Notes: generated by a model not told the origin, from the sequence alone. A stretch of DNA of 64,000 nucleotides from Bacillota bacterium (GCA_023460795.1 JAEWPC010000090.1:124001-188000); one strand, 5' to 3'. Numbered from the stretch's first letter, positions 31,504-41,535 are shown. Made by a program: numbers and translations.

Positions 31504-32598
31504 TTATTCGGCCTTTGCCGAAGCTTCAGGCGAAGCCGTTGGCGAAGATTCAGACGATGCGGACGGAGACGCTTGCGCCTCATCCTTATCGCCCACTTTG
31601 GTCCAGTGGTTGTCCTCTTTCAGCTTGTCCATCCACGTCGTGCCGTTCGTGTTCATCTGTTCTTGATAATACAGCGACTTCACGTCCGGCTCTTGGATAT
31701 CCGTCACCTTGATAATGTGATAGCCGAAATCCGATTTGACCGGTTCGCTGACCTCTCCGACTTTAAGCTTAAACGCGGCTTCCTCGAATTCCGGAACCAT
31801 TCTGCCGGTACCGAAATAGTCCAGATCGCCGCCGTTAGCGGCCGAGCCCGTATCGGTCGATTTCGCTTTCGCCAGCTCCGCGAAGTCTTTGCCGGCTTTC
31901 AGATCCGCTTCGATCGCGTCCGCTTCTTCTTTCGTTGCCACGAGAATGTGCGATGCTCTTACTTTCTTCTGCGCGGCGATCGCGTCTTTATTCTCGTCCG
32001 TGTACGCCTGGATGACCGCGTCCGTCACCGGATTCTGATTCTGGTACAGCAGCTTCTTCAACAGCGTAGGCGCGACTTGCTTCTGTTTCAACTCGTCCAT
32101 CGTAATGCCTTCTTGATCAAGCGCTTGCTGCAGCGCCTCCATGCCGCCGAAATTGCCCGCGAAATCCATGACTTCTTTGTCCAGCAGCTCGGCCGTTACG
32201 GCAACCCCGGCTTTGTCGGCCAGCTCTTTAACCAGCTTGTTCTCGGCTACGGATTCTACCATCTGGGATACTTGATCCCCGAACAGCATGTTTTCCATGC
32301 CGTCATAGAAGTCGGTTTTCGTTAACGAGCCTCCGTCGTATTTCACGAGCTTCTCGTTCGAGCCGCCCATCGGATTGACGATGAGCACGACGGCCAGCGC
32401 GGCGACGGCGACTACGGATACGACGATCCAAGGCCATGCCGGCATCGCCGATTTAGGCGCGTTAGGCGCTTGTTGTACGGGGTCGGCGCTAAGCAATGCT
32501 TCTTTCTCTTCGCGTTCCGTCTCCAAGTCGAGCGTCTCCGCTTGATCGCGATTGTCGAGTTCCGGCGCGTTCTCTTGCTCTTTATTCCATTCGTTCAT
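31504..32598 (-). CDS. Membrane-anchored PrsA/SurA-like peptidyl-prolyl isomerase
   Basis: 364 residues. An acidic cytosolic N-terminus (about 1-52) is followed by one membrane helix (WPWIVVSVVAVAALAVVLIV, about 55-74), a SurA-N-like helical chaperone domain (about 80-205), a parvulin domain (VRASHILVATKEEADAI at about 213 and SDFGYHIIKVTDI at about 300) and a Ser/Ala/Glu-rich tail. It would help fold exported proteins outside the membrane. Unlike classic PrsA it is anchored by a helix after a long cytosolic segment, not as a lipoprotein; no Cys lipobox is present. Confidence 0.88.
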   Translation of the reverse strand: MNEWNKEQENAPELDNRDQAETLDLETEREEKEALLSADPVQQAPNAPKSAMPAWPWIVVSVVAVAALAVVLIVNPMGGSNEKLVKYDGGSLTKTDFYDGMENMLFGDQVSQMVESVAENKLVKELADKAGVAVTAELLDKEVMDFAGNFGGMEALQQALDQEGITMDELKQKQVAPTLLKKLLYQNQNPVTDAVIQAYTDENKDAIAAQKKVRASHILVATKEEADAIEADLKAGKDFAELAKAKSTDTGSAANGGDLDYFGTGRMVPEFEEAAFKLKVGEVSEPVKSDFGYHIIKVTDIQEPDVKSLYYQEQMNTNGTTWMDKLKEDNHWTKVGDKDEAQASPSASSESSPTASPEASAKAE

Positions 32599-32723
32599 TG
32601 CAGTGCTGCCTCCCTTATATGAAAAAACTAACCTCCCTACTATATCAGATTTTCGAGATCATACATTAAAACAAGCTGAAAAATAACGACGAAAAATAGC
32701 CAAAACGCGCAGCGATTACCAAC

Positions 32724-34397
32724 TTAATTGTCTACCGAAGCTTCGACGACAGCCGCTACCTCCTGCGTAATGCGGTCTCCGCCTTCGTTCTTCCACTTGG
32801 AGACGAAGCCGTCGAACGCCTCGATCGGCAGCTCTCCCGTGATGATCTGCAAATACGTATCGTGTTCGAGCTGCTGCAGAGCCGTCCAGCTCTTGTCCAT
32901 CGAAGGCGTCGTCCCGTAGAATACGCCATCCTTCTTGACCATCGGCAGCTTGCTGACGGCCCCGCCTAGCAAATAAGCCTGCGAGGCGCTCCATGCTTCC
33001 ATGTTTTTGCGCGGCGACTCTTGCTCGAGCAGAGCGTCTTCGTAGAGCGTCTTCGAATCCGGGTCGAGCGTCTGCGGGTCCGCTTCGCCGCTCAACGCCT
33101 TCACCAGGAGGTCATGACGCTGCTCGATCGCGTCAGGGAAATCGAGCAGCAGATCGAACGGATAGTAGCTGCGCAGCTGCGTGCCCAATTGCGTGGCGGT
33201 CGTTCTCAGCTTATCCGCTTCCTCGGCGTTCGGATCGACGTTGCGCTCCAAACGGGTGAGTACGTTCAATACCTTGATGGCTGCCTCGGGATACGGATAC
33301 CCTTGGCGAACGACCAAGAACCGGTCCGTCACCGGCGACGTGTGCGTCACGAAAGTGCCGCCTGCATCCACGGGAGCGGCGAACACCCGCCATTCCGCCT
33401 TCGTATCCTTGGCGACCGATTGCGATAACGGCCAATACGGCGCCCACCAAGGACCGAATACGATTCCCGTCCGATTGTTCGCCACGGCCTCGGTAATATC
33501 TTTGCGCAGCACGAAATCGGGATCCAACACGTACGTCTGATACCATTCGGCAAGCAATTGCAGCGCTTGCTTAGCCTCCGGCGTAATGGAACCGTAGACG
33601 ACGTTACCCGTTGCGTCGCGAATCCAGCGCTTAGGATAAGCATGGAACGCCGAGAAAATACCGTTAAGACCGTATATGCCGGTCTTCTCGCCGAACACGA
33701 GCTGATTGTCCACCGGGATTCCGATCGTATCCTCCTTGTTGTTGCCGTCCGGATCCTCTTCGACGAAAGCCTTGGCGATTCTCGCGACATCATCGATCGA
33801 TCTAGGAGGCGACAGCTTCAGCTTGTCGAGCCAATCCTGCCGTACCCATACATAGGTCGGGGCATCTGCTTCAATAGCCACGTTCGGCATGGCGTACAGC
33901 TTGCCGCCCACCGAAGCCTCCTTCAGCGCCTTGCCTCCCGTTGCGTCGTAGATCGACTTCACCAATTCGGACGCATAAGGCTCGTAGTATCCGGTCAGCT
34001 CCTCGATCATCCCCCGTTCCGCGAGCATAAGGAACTGTTCCCTATTCGCGATGAACGCGTCGGGGAGATCGTTGCTGCGGATCGCGAGGTCCAGCTTGCT
34101 CCTATACTGCTCCTCTCCGCCTGCCTCCCATTCGTATTTGACGACGACGCCGGTCTGGGCTTCTAGATAGCGGGTCAGAAAATGGTTGTCCCGCATATCC
34201 CCTTCCGGCAGAACGATGTCGGAATAAGAATACGCGATGCTTAGCGTAACCGGAGGGTCGTATGGCGCAAGAGCCGTATCGGCCGGAGTCGCGGTCGAGT
34301 CGTCTCCGTCGCAGCCGGATAGCATCAGCGCAACCGCCGCGACGGCGGCGCCTATGGAAATTCGACGCCATAAGCGCCTACCGTGTCCGGCTATCAT
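32724..34397 (-). CDS. Extracellular solute-binding lipoprotein (second copy, linked to YesMN genes)
   Basis: 557 residues with a lipoprotein signal peptide (AAVALMLSGC, Cys about 29) and a family-1 carbohydrate-binding-protein fold (LplA/YtcQ-like). It begins inside the last 20 nt of the response-regulator gene, with AAAGGGGAA upstream, so it belongs to the kinase-regulator transcript rather than sitting next to a permease. It may serve the upstream permeases or hand ligand to the kinase; neither is proved. A Ser/Ala/Thr linker follows the lipid Cys. The sugar is unknown. Confidence 0.88.
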   Translation of the reverse strand: MIAGHGRRLWRRISIGAAVAAVALMLSGCDGDDSTATPADTALAPYDPPVTLSIAYSYSDIVLPEGDMRDNHFLTRYLEAQTGVVVKYEWEAGGEEQYRSKLDLAIRSNDLPDAFIANREQFLMLAERGMIEELTGYYEPYASELVKSIYDATGGKALKEASVGGKLYAMPNVAIEADAPTYVWVRQDWLDKLKLSPPRSIDDVARIAKAFVEEDPDGNNKEDTIGIPVDNQLVFGEKTGIYGLNGIFSAFHAYPKRWIRDATGNVVYGSITPEAKQALQLLAEWYQTYVLDPDFVLRKDITEAVANNRTGIVFGPWWAPYWPLSQSVAKDTKAEWRVFAAPVDAGGTFVTHTSPVTDRFLVVRQGYPYPEAAIKVLNVLTRLERNVDPNAEEADKLRTTATQLGTQLRSYYPFDLLLDFPDAIEQRHDLLVKALSGEADPQTLDPDSKTLYEDALLEQESPRKNMEAWSASQAYLLGGAVSKLPMVKKDGVFYGTTPSMDKSWTALQQLEHDTYLQIITGELPIEAFDGFVSKWKNEGGDRITQEVAAVVEASVDN

Positions 34398-35805
34398 GTT
34401 CGCTTCCCCTTTCTTCGCATTGCATCCGGTATTCCGTCGGATACGTCCCCGTCCGTTCCCGGAACACGCGGCTGAAATGCTTATCGTCCTCGAAGCCGAT
34501 CGCGCCCGCGATCTCGTATACCGACATGTCGGTCGTGCTCAGCAGCCCCTTCGCTTGTTCGATCTTCATCGTGCGCAGCGCGTCTCCGAAAGAAACTCCG
34601 GTGAATTTCTTATAACACTGGCTGAAGTAGCTTCGGCTCATCCCGACCTGCTTGGCGACCGTATTCTGGTTCAAATCCGACACGGCATTACGCTTCATGT
34701 ACGCGATCGCTTGGAGCAAGCAGACGACGACCTCCCGGGAGAGCGACAGCTCGACCATTCTGCGCTGGAGCGCGGCTGCCAAGTCGGACAGCCAGTTTCT
34801 GACCTGCTTCCAGCTTTGCGGAGGCGAATCGGGCTTCCCTACCGTCCGAATATCGGCATCGGCGTCCCATTCGCAATACAACGTCCAATCTTCCACCAGG
34901 CTGTCCGCCCATTCGATCAGCTTAACGGGATCGGGCTGAGCGGTCTCGATCGTCTCCGACAGGCGCCTCCAATCCTTCGCGTAGAACAGCCATCTCATCT
35001 GCGCGAGCTGATCCGCAATCGCCTGAGACGCGTGGTCGGCTTCGCCGTTCCGGACTCGCGCGGCTTCTTCCTCCAATAGCTCCATCGGCATGCCCGACTG
35101 CTGAATCGTAACGGAACCGTAGAACAGCAGCTTAGGCAGCACGCGAGCGATCAAAGCTTCGGCGTCAGCTTGGGACAGCTTGTCGGTAGGCGCCAATAGA
35201 ATCGGCAGCCAACGCGCGGTTAAGCTTGACGGCAGCTCTCTTAACGAATCGATAGAGTCCGTCCCGTCAACCGATTGGATCCAGACGGAATCCGTCAGTT
35301 TCGTCAGCTTGCGGCCTGCGGGAGCGAACGACAGCAGCGCTTCCTTGTTAGGCGATCGCTCGAAGGAGCAATAAACGATGGCGCCGGGAAACTTGCGGGC
35401 TTGCGAGACTTTCCCGTCCCGCGATTCCCACGTCAGCCGCTTCAGGATTCTCTTCATCGTCTCGTCCACGTTGCCGCGGTTCAGCAGCGTCTTCACGATG
35501 TAATCGATCGCGCCTAGCCGAAGCGCGGCCTGCACGTAATCGAATTCGTGATGGCAGGTGAGCACGACAGATTTAATGTGCGGATATAGAGAGCGTACTT
35601 TGTCCATCAATTCGAAGCCCGTCATTCCCGGCATGCTGATGTCGACGAACAACAGATCGACGTCTTGGTCGCCAAGCATCGCGAGAGCGGAATGACCGTC
35701 CTTCGCTTCGCCGACGAAACGGATATTGTAAGCCGACCAATCGGTTATCGAGAGGAAGCCTTTGCGAACCAGCTTCTCGTCATCAACTACTAATGCGTTG
35801 ATCAT
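34378..35805 (-). CDS. Response regulator, AraC family (YesN type)
   Basis: 475 residues. The receiver domain (about 1-120) has VVDDEKLVRKG, the phospho-acceptor Asp in LLFVDISMPGMTG (about 55) and Lys in VKTLLNRG (about 104). A middle region of unknown fold (about 130-370) is followed by two AraC helix-turn-helix motifs (NTVAKQVGMSRSYFSQCYKKFTG, split at about 381-403; VYEIAGAIGFEDDKHFSRVFRERTGTYPTEYR, about 425-456). TCAAGGAGG precedes the ATG, inside the end of the kinase gene (23-nt overlap). It likely controls the ABC sugar genes upstream. Confidence 0.92.
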   Translation of the reverse strand: MINALVVDDEKLVRKGFLSITDWSAYNIRFVGEAKDGHSALAMLGDQDVDLLFVDISMPGMTGFELMDKVRSLYPHIKSVVLTCHHEFDYVQAALRLGAIDYIVKTLLNRGNVDETMKRILKRLTWESRDGKVSQARKFPGAIVYCSFERSPNKEALLSFAPAGRKLTKLTDSVWIQSVDGTDSIDSLRELPSSLTARWLPILLAPTDKLSQADAEALIARVLPKLLFYGSVTIQQSGMPMELLEEEAARVRNGEADHASQAIADQLAQMRWLFYAKDWRRLSETIETAQPDPVKLIEWADSLVEDWTLYCEWDADADIRTVGKPDSPPQSWKQVRNWLSDLAAALQRRMVELSLSREVVVCLLQAIAYMKRNAVSDLNQNTVAKQVGMSRSYFSQCYKKFTGVSFGDALRTMKIEQAKGLLSTTDMSVYEIAGAIGFEDDKHFSRVFRERTGTYPTEYRMQCEERGSEHDSRTR

Positions 35806-37558
35806 CGCGATCCTCCTTGATCTCGGTCGGGATTTCCACGGACAGCACGGTCCCTTCTCCCGGGCGGCTGTCGATGACGAGCAGCTCCTCGTTGCCGTAA
35901 TACCGGCCGAGCAAACTCCGAACGTATTTGAGCCCGATGCCCATTCCCATGATCGGTCCGTCGTTGTCGGTGCCGATCAGCCTGCGCAGAGACTCTTCGT
36001 CCATCCCCGGACCGTTATCCGCGACTTCGAGCCGCAGCATACCCAGCTTCTTCCTGGTGATCGATATACGAATGACGCCGTGCTCTTTGTTGTTGCCGTG
36101 ATAGATCGCGTTCTCCACTAAAGGCTGCAGCAGGAAGCGCGGGATCGGCACGTCCAGCGTGTCGTCCCTGGCGTCGATCACGAATTCGAGCTCTCCTTCG
36201 TAACGGAAGCTCTGGAGCTCGATATAGTTGCGAAGCGCGTCAAGCTCGTCGCGAACGGTCACGATCAAGCTTTGCTTGCCCATATTGTAATGAAGCACCT
36301 TCACGAGCAGCGTCAGCAGCCGGTCGATATCGTCTTGCCCGTTCGCCCTGGCCAGCCATTGCGCCGAGTTCAACGTATTGTGCAAGAAATGCGGGTTGAT
36401 CTGGCTGAGTACCTTCTCCATCTCCAGCCGGCTCTTCATCCGTTCGTTGCGGCCGACTTCGGCGATGAGCTCGCCTACCGTCGTCTTCATGACTTGGAAA
36501 TTGCGCAGCAGCTGGTCGAACTCCTCCACCTTCGTCAAGCTGACCGGCGCTTCCCGCTCGCCCGTCATTCGGACGATCTCGCGGTTGACCTTGCGCAGCG
36601 ATCCGTACACTTTGCGCCAGATCAGCATCGCGAGCACGATGGCGAATCCGAAGGAGCAGAGGAACAGCGCGGCCATCCGCCACATCCACGCGCTGATCTC
36701 GTGATTGAAGACGCCTTGGTTGACCGCCGTGACGAGCTTCCATCCTTGTTCGCTTGCGAAGCCGAATAAGTAATAGCCTTTATACAGCTTATCGCCGGAT
36801 TCCGCCATGTCCCAGCTGAGCGCGGCGGCTTCGAACGGAGCTTCCCCGCTGTCCGCGTAGAACGCTTCTCCGTTTTCGTTCACGAGATAATGCGACACCT
36901 TCATGCCGTACCATTCGCTGTTCATCAACTGATGGAATAAATTATAGTTCGTCTCGAGATAGATATAGACCGAATGCTCGAGCTCCGAGCGAACTTCCCT
37001 GGTGGACGAAAATACGATGTTCGAGCTGTTCTTGTATTGCGTGCGGTGCGGTCCGAAATATTTCGCGCCGTTATAATGAACGAATGGGGGCAGTCCGGCG
37101 ACGCCGAAATCGTCCGTGACGTCCAGATTCGTGAACATGATCGGCTTGCTGGCGTCGGGGTTATAATAAACCGTCAATCCCAAATTCGGATTCGTGAAAT
37201 TTACGATATTGAGGCTTTCCTCGATCTCCTTCATCAAGTCGGCCTTCTCGGTCAATCTCTCGGTGTTCAAATACGCGTTGACCCGTTCCGCCGTCTGTCC
37301 GTCCAGCGCGAATTGCTTGGATACGAAGTCGAGATTGTTCAGCACGTTCTCTAGCCCAGTCGCTTCTTGCTTCAGGCTGGCGTCAATGCCTGCTCGGATT
37401 TTATTCGTCAGAATCGAATGCAAGGAAGAATAAGTGAACGCGGAGAATAGGATCGGCGGAAAAAGACAAGCGATGAGCAAATAGATGACGAGCGTGCGCC
37501 TAAGCGTACCGGGTTTGAACGGGTGGGACAGTCTGCGCATCCATCTTAGCACGGCCAA
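35783..37558 (-). CDS. Sensor histidine kinase (YesM type)
   Basis: 591 residues from a TTG at 37558, chosen because AGGAGG stands 9 nt upstream; the frame opens at another TTG (37582) with no such site. Two membrane helices (about 25-45 and 290-310) enclose an extracellular sensor domain; a HAMP region follows, then the phospho-acceptor His in QINPHFLHNTLNSAQWL (about 385) and a GHKL ATPase domain (NAIYHGN, DNGPGMDE and GIGLKYVRSLLG). This is the YesM/LytS layout that pairs with YesN regulators to sense oligosaccharides. Confidence 0.92.
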   Translation of the reverse strand: MAVLRWMRRLSHPFKPGTLRRTLVIYLLIACLFPPILFSAFTYSSLHSILTNKIRAGIDASLKQEATGLENVLNNLDFVSKQFALDGQTAERVNAYLNTERLTEKADLMKEIEESLNIVNFTNPNLGLTVYYNPDASKPIMFTNLDVTDDFGVAGLPPFVHYNGAKYFGPHRTQYKNSSNIVFSSTREVRSELEHSVYIYLETNYNLFHQLMNSEWYGMKVSHYLVNENGEAFYADSGEAPFEAAALSWDMAESGDKLYKGYYLFGFASEQGWKLVTAVNQGVFNHEISAWMWRMAALFLCSFGFAIVLAMLIWRKVYGSLRKVNREIVRMTGEREAPVSLTKVEEFDQLLRNFQVMKTTVGELIAEVGRNERMKSRLEMEKVLSQINPHFLHNTLNSAQWLARANGQDDIDRLLTLLVKVLHYNMGKQSLIVTVRDELDALRNYIELQSFRYEGELEFVIDARDDTLDVPIPRFLLQPLVENAIYHGNNKEHGVIRISITRKKLGMLRLEVADNGPGMDEESLRRLIGTDNDGPIMGMGIGLKYVRSLLGRYYGNEELLVIDSRPGEGTVLSVEIPTEIKEDRDDQRISS

Positions 37559-37699
37559 CAGGCTCGTCCTCCTATCCTGCAATCGCTTTCTTTCCTTATG
37601 TTAACAGTTCCTAATTGGGTAAGGAAGGGAATATTCGCAGGAAAAGGGCACGGAAGAGCCGCTGTCGCCGCGGCTGCTTCCATACCCCCTCTTACGCTT

Positions 37700-39496
37700 C
37701 TAGCTATTTTTGCGGTATTCGAAAGTCTTCTTGTTCTGTTCGATGTTCCAAGCAAGCACTTCGTCATAACCGAGACCTTTGGCTTTGTCGATCATTTCTT
37801 TCTTGAGCTTATCGAACTCGCCTTCGTTCTTGGCGAAGATCATTTTCCAAGAATACTGCTTAATCACCGTAGCGACTTGGCCCTTCTTCTGCTCGAGATC
37901 CGCAGGATAGGACTCCGGCGGCGTGCCCGTGAACAACGGTTTCATGACGGCAAGCTTGCCGTTCTTCTCCAGCCATGCTTTCGGCGTCGGCGCGCCCATG
38001 GCCGCGGCCCAATCCTCGTGCAGCTTATCCGGCGCTTTGGCCAGCGTGGAGGACCAAAGATTGTAATCGTAAGGCTCGCCGGTAATCGGATTGATGGACG
38101 AGGTCTTGAACGTCGTGTTGTTGATCTGGTCTCGTCCGTCCTTCCAGTTCCCGCCTCCGAATTCATCCGGAATCGGCGTTTCGCCAGCCGGAAGCGTCTG
38201 CACGCCAAGCTCGGTCAGCGCTTGCTTGCCGTCCTTTATCTCCCACATCAAGCCTTCGGGCCCGTTGTCCGCGACCATTCGGCCTTCCGGGCTGTACAAC
38301 CAATCGAGGAATTGCATGACGCGTTCCGGATGCTCGGCTTTGGAACCGATCGCCCATACGCGGTTGCTGCCGTAAGGGTCGTAGCCGTAGGAGTAATTCC
38401 GCTCTTCGCCGAACGGAACCATCTCGAGCCCTTTGCCTTCGGCTAGATGCTCTGCCGTATTATACGCGTCATCCCCCCATGAGAACATGGAGAATAGCAG
38501 CTGACCGTCTTTCATCTTATTGACGTAATCGTCGAATTTCTGCGTCGGCGAGTCCGGATCTACGAGCCCCATTTTGTTCGCGTCGTAATAGAGCTTCAGA
38601 GCGCGGATGTAATAGCCGTCTTCGTCAAGAATGCCCTGCGTCTCGTCTGTATCCGCGGAGATGAGCGTAAAGCCGCCTTGGGCAAAGCCGTCGCTCTCGT
38701 CGAAGCCGTGCAGCGCGGCCCACGACTTCGCGAGAACCATCATGTTGCCGTCCCAATCGCCCCATAGGGAGAACGCGTACGTCGGACGGCCGGAATCGCT
38801 TTTCGGGTTCAATTCCTGCATTTTCTTCAGAACGGGCAGGTAGTCTTCCATCGTCTTGATTTCCGGACGTCCGATCTGCGTATAGAGATCCCAACGCAGG
38901 TTCGGGTGATAGTTCAATTCCTTGCCTTCGGACGGACCCGGCTTGTCGTCTCCGACGTCGTTGCCGATGCCGTAGATCGCCGTGCCGCCTCCGAAGTTTT
39001 TCTTGTTCTTCTCGAGCGCCTTCGGCGCGTATTTCAAGAGGTTCTGACCGTATTGATCAAGCAGTCCGTCTTTCGTCCAGTCGATGATCATTCCAGCTTT
39101 GATGGCATCCTGGAACTTCGCTCCGTCGTCGCCGAACACGACGAGGTCGCCAAGGTCGCCGCCCGCCATCATTTGAGCCCACTTCACGTCCCCGCCGCCT
39201 TCGAGGTTCGAGGAGATGATGTTCAGGTTGATGTTGAATTTGTCCTTCACGACTTTGGCGAACCATCCGGTTTGTTCCCCGGAGAAGTTCGCGAGCATCG
39301 AGAAGACGTCGAGCGTAATCTCATCTTGCGGCTTCGCCGATTCGCTCGGGGAAGCCGATTCGCTCGCTTCGGAACTTGAGGCGGGCGGTGCGGACGAGGA
39401 AGCCGCGTTGTTATTGTTGTTGTTCGAGGAACAGGCCGCGATCGCCATAACGAGCAGGACCGTCGACAGTAACGATATTGTTTTTCTAAGAGTCAC
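37700..39496 (-). CDS. Extracellular solute-binding lipoprotein of the sugar ABC transporter
   Basis: 598 residues from a GTG with GGGAGG upstream. A lipoprotein signal (VLLVMAIAACSS, Cys about 22) is followed by an Asn/Ser/Glu-rich linker and an LplA-like binding domain (FSMLANFSGEQTGWF, then WDLYTQIGRPEIKTMEDYLPVL). Proteins of this size serve uptake of complex oligosaccharides such as plant-polysaccharide fragments, but the ligand is not shown by the sequence. It lies directly after the two permease genes; the ATPase would be a shared MsmX-type protein encoded elsewhere. Confidence 0.9.
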   Translation of the reverse strand: MTLRKTISLLSTVLLVMAIAACSSNNNNNNAASSSAPPASSSEASESASPSESAKPQDEITLDVFSMLANFSGEQTGWFAKVVKDKFNINLNIISSNLEGGGDVKWAQMMAGGDLGDLVVFGDDGAKFQDAIKAGMIIDWTKDGLLDQYGQNLLKYAPKALEKNKKNFGGGTAIYGIGNDVGDDKPGPSEGKELNYHPNLRWDLYTQIGRPEIKTMEDYLPVLKKMQELNPKSDSGRPTYAFSLWGDWDGNMMVLAKSWAALHGFDESDGFAQGGFTLISADTDETQGILDEDGYYIRALKLYYDANKMGLVDPDSPTQKFDDYVNKMKDGQLLFSMFSWGDDAYNTAEHLAEGKGLEMVPFGEERNYSYGYDPYGSNRVWAIGSKAEHPERVMQFLDWLYSPEGRMVADNGPEGLMWEIKDGKQALTELGVQTLPAGETPIPDEFGGGNWKDGRDQINNTTFKTSSINPITGEPYDYNLWSSTLAKAPDKLHEDWAAAMGAPTPKAWLEKNGKLAVMKPLFTGTPPESYPADLEQKKGQVATVIKQYSWKMIFAKNEGEFDKLKKEMIDKAKGLGYDEVLAWNIEQNKKTFEYRKNS

Positions 39497-39605
39497 TTGG
39501 ATTTGCCTCCCTTATTGGTTACCTTCGTTCCATTCGCGTAATGAACGTTAAACCTGCTGCGGTAAGCTTCTTCGTCCTCACCACCTTTCATCGCCTGAGA
39601 CGCGA

Positions 39606-40502
39606 TTAACCTTTGACCGATCCGATCATGATGCCTTTCACGAAGTAGCGCTGGAAGAAGGGGTAGACGAACAGAATCGGAGTTACGACGATCATGGCGA
39701 CGGTCGTGCGGATCGACGTTGCCGTCTGCATGTTCGCAAGATCCATATTCATGGAGCCCTGCGAGCTGCGCATGATCGCGGCGAGCGAATTCGACTCGTT
39801 CATGTACTTATAGAGAACGTATTGAAGCGTGTAATACGCCTTGTCCGTCATGAGGAACAACGTATCGACGAACGAATTCCATTGACCGACGGCCGCGAAT
39901 ATGGCGATCGTCGCCGCGATCGGCTTAATGAGCGGAAGAACGATTTTCCAGAATAACGTCATAAGGCCCGCCCCGTCGATCTCCGCCGATTCCTGCAGCG
40001 CTTCGGGAATCGACTCTATGAACGTCTTGACGAGGATGACGTAGAACGGCGTCACGATGCCCGGCAGAATGTAGGCGAGAAAATTGTTCGTCATGTGCAA
40101 ATTCATCATAATGATGTACCAGGGAATGATCCCCGCGTTGAAGTACATCGTAACGATGATGAATCGGTACCAGAAGCTTCTTCCCCACATTTTGCGTTTG
40201 GTGAACAGGAATCCGAGGAACGCCGATCCGAGCACGGTCGCGACCGTTCCAAGGACCGTTCTCTCCAACGAGACGATCGCGGCTTGGGACAGCCCTTTGA
40301 TCTTAAGCACCTGGGAATAGTTGTCGAAGTGTATCTCTTTGGGGTACCAAGTGACGAGTCCGCGGGAGCTTAAGTCGTTGTTGCTTATCGTCTGGATGAA
40401 CAGATAGTAGAAGGGATAGATGCAGAGCAGCGTGAAAATGACGAAGAACGTTATGTTCCCTATGGAAAACAGCCGGTCTCCGATAGAGCGTCTATAAATC
40501 AT
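39606..40502 (-). CDS. Carbohydrate ABC transporter permease (LplC/YtcP type)
   Basis: 298 residues with six membrane helices and the ATPase-contact EAA motif in EIDGAGLMTLFWKIVLPLIKP (about 180-200, cited as EIDGAGLMTLFW and KIVLPLIKP). The N-terminus (RSIGDRLFSIGNITFFVIF) and the ending RYFVKGIMIGSVKG are typical of LplC-like permeases. It follows the LplB-like gene by 20 bp and precedes the binding protein by 109 bp, so the three form a complete importer apart from the ATPase. Confidence 0.92.
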   Translation of the reverse strand: MIYRRSIGDRLFSIGNITFFVIFTLLCIYPFYYLFIQTISNNDLSSRGLVTWYPKEIHFDNYSQVLKIKGLSQAAIVSLERTVLGTVATVLGSAFLGFLFTKRKMWGRSFWYRFIIVTMYFNAGIIPWYIIMMNLHMTNNFLAYILPGIVTPFYVILVKTFIESIPEALQESAEIDGAGLMTLFWKIVLPLIKPIAATIAIFAAVGQWNSFVDTLFLMTDKAYYTLQYVLYKYMNESNSLAAIMRSSQGSMNMDLANMQTATSIRTTVAMIVVTPILFVYPFFQRYFVKGIMIGSVKG

Positions 40503-40522
40503 CTGAAGTCTCTCCTATCCGG

Positions 40523-41473
40523 TTAAATGATCGTTTGGCCCCGCACCCACTTCGACATTCGGTTGGCGAAGAACAGCAACGCGATGCTTACGATCGACTT
40601 CAGCATGCTGACGGCGGTAGCGAACGAGAAGTTAAAGCCGACCAGACCGATGTTGTACACGTACAAATCCAGCACTTCGATGTGATCTTTGTTCATCGGG
40701 TTCTGGAACACGTAGAATTGTTCAAGGCCGTTATTGATGAAGTTGGCGATCGACAATAGCAACAGGACGAAGTAAGTAGGCATGAGGCCAGGCACCGTAA
40801 TGTGCCACATCAGCCGGAACCGTCCGGCTCCGTCGACTTTCGCCGCGTCGTACAATTCCTGGTCGATGGACGCTATGGCGGCGATGAAGAGAATCGCCCC
40901 CCATCCGAGCCCTTTCCACGTCGACCATAAGATCATTTTGAGCCAGGTGTGGCTGTCGCTCGCCAGATAGTTGATGCCGTGATCCTGGAAACCAAGCGAG
41001 ATCATCACTTTGTTCACGACGCCCATGTCCACGGAGAACAGCATGAACGCGATCGCATAGACGAGCACCCAACTGATGAAGTTCGGCAGCGTCGTAAAAA
41101 TTTGCACGAATTTCTTGAACCTCGCGGAACGGATCTCCATAAGCATAATGGCGAAAATAACGGGGAGGATCGAGGTGATCAGTCCGAGCATGCTCATCGC
41201 CATCGTATTGCGCATGACGCGCATCACTTCCTGCGTCTGAGTCGGATTCGATACGATCGACTTAAACCAATGGAAGCCTACGAACTCCGTATCGAACAGC
41301 GAGAATCCCGGACGATAGTTGTAGAAGGCATACAGCCAGCCGTATAGCGGCAAATAACTGAACACGAACACAAGAGCGAGAAAGGGCACTGCGTACAAAA
41401 ACAATTGATAACGGTCTGAAATCCGAACCCGTCGGATCCGACGGCCGAGCGGTCTGCCAGTCACCGGCTCCAT
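40523..41473 (-). CDS. Carbohydrate ABC transporter permease (LplB/YteP type)
   Basis: 316 residues from the ATG at 41473 (GGGGGG upstream); the open frame to 41608 would run through the cre-like site and lacks a ribosome binding site. Six membrane helices begin at about 20; the EAA motif is in KVDGAGRFRLMWHITVPGL (about 205-223). First gene of the sugar-uptake operon. Its closest family is the LplB/YteP group, which imports acidic or branched oligosaccharides with LplC and LplA partners. Confidence 0.92.
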   Translation of the reverse strand: MEPVTGRPLGRRIRRVRISDRYQLFLYAVPFLALVFVFSYLPLYGWLYAFYNYRPGFSLFDTEFVGFHWFKSIVSNPTQTQEVMRVMRNTMAMSMLGLITSILPVIFAIMLMEIRSARFKKFVQIFTTLPNFISWVLVYAIAFMLFSVDMGVVNKVMISLGFQDHGINYLASDSHTWLKMILWSTWKGLGWGAILFIAAIASIDQELYDAAKVDGAGRFRLMWHITVPGLMPTYFVLLLLSIANFINNGLEQFYVFQNPMNKDHIEVLDLYVYNIGLVGFNFSFATAVSMLKSIVSIALLFFANRMSKWVRGQTII

Positions 41474-41521
41474 GATATCCCCCCTGTTGGTCGGGCCGCA
41501 TTCGCGGCTTACGACTGCTAA

Positions 41522-41535
41522 GAAAGCGCTTTCGA
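41522..41535. promoter_or_regulatory. cre-like site (CcpA) before the sugar ABC operon
   Basis: AGAAAGCGCTTTCG contains the perfect palindrome GAAAGCGCTTTC and matches 12 of 14 positions of the symmetrical cre site TGAAAGCGCTTTCA. It lies 49 bp before the first permease gene, consistent with catabolite repression of a sugar importer. Confidence 0.7.

Noticed and set aside
37578..37591. A second cre-like site near the histidine kinase start
   Set aside because: Only 12 of 14 positions match without symmetry (TGCAATCGCTTTCT on the plus strand), and it lies so close to the kinase ribosome binding site that chance is the simpler reading.
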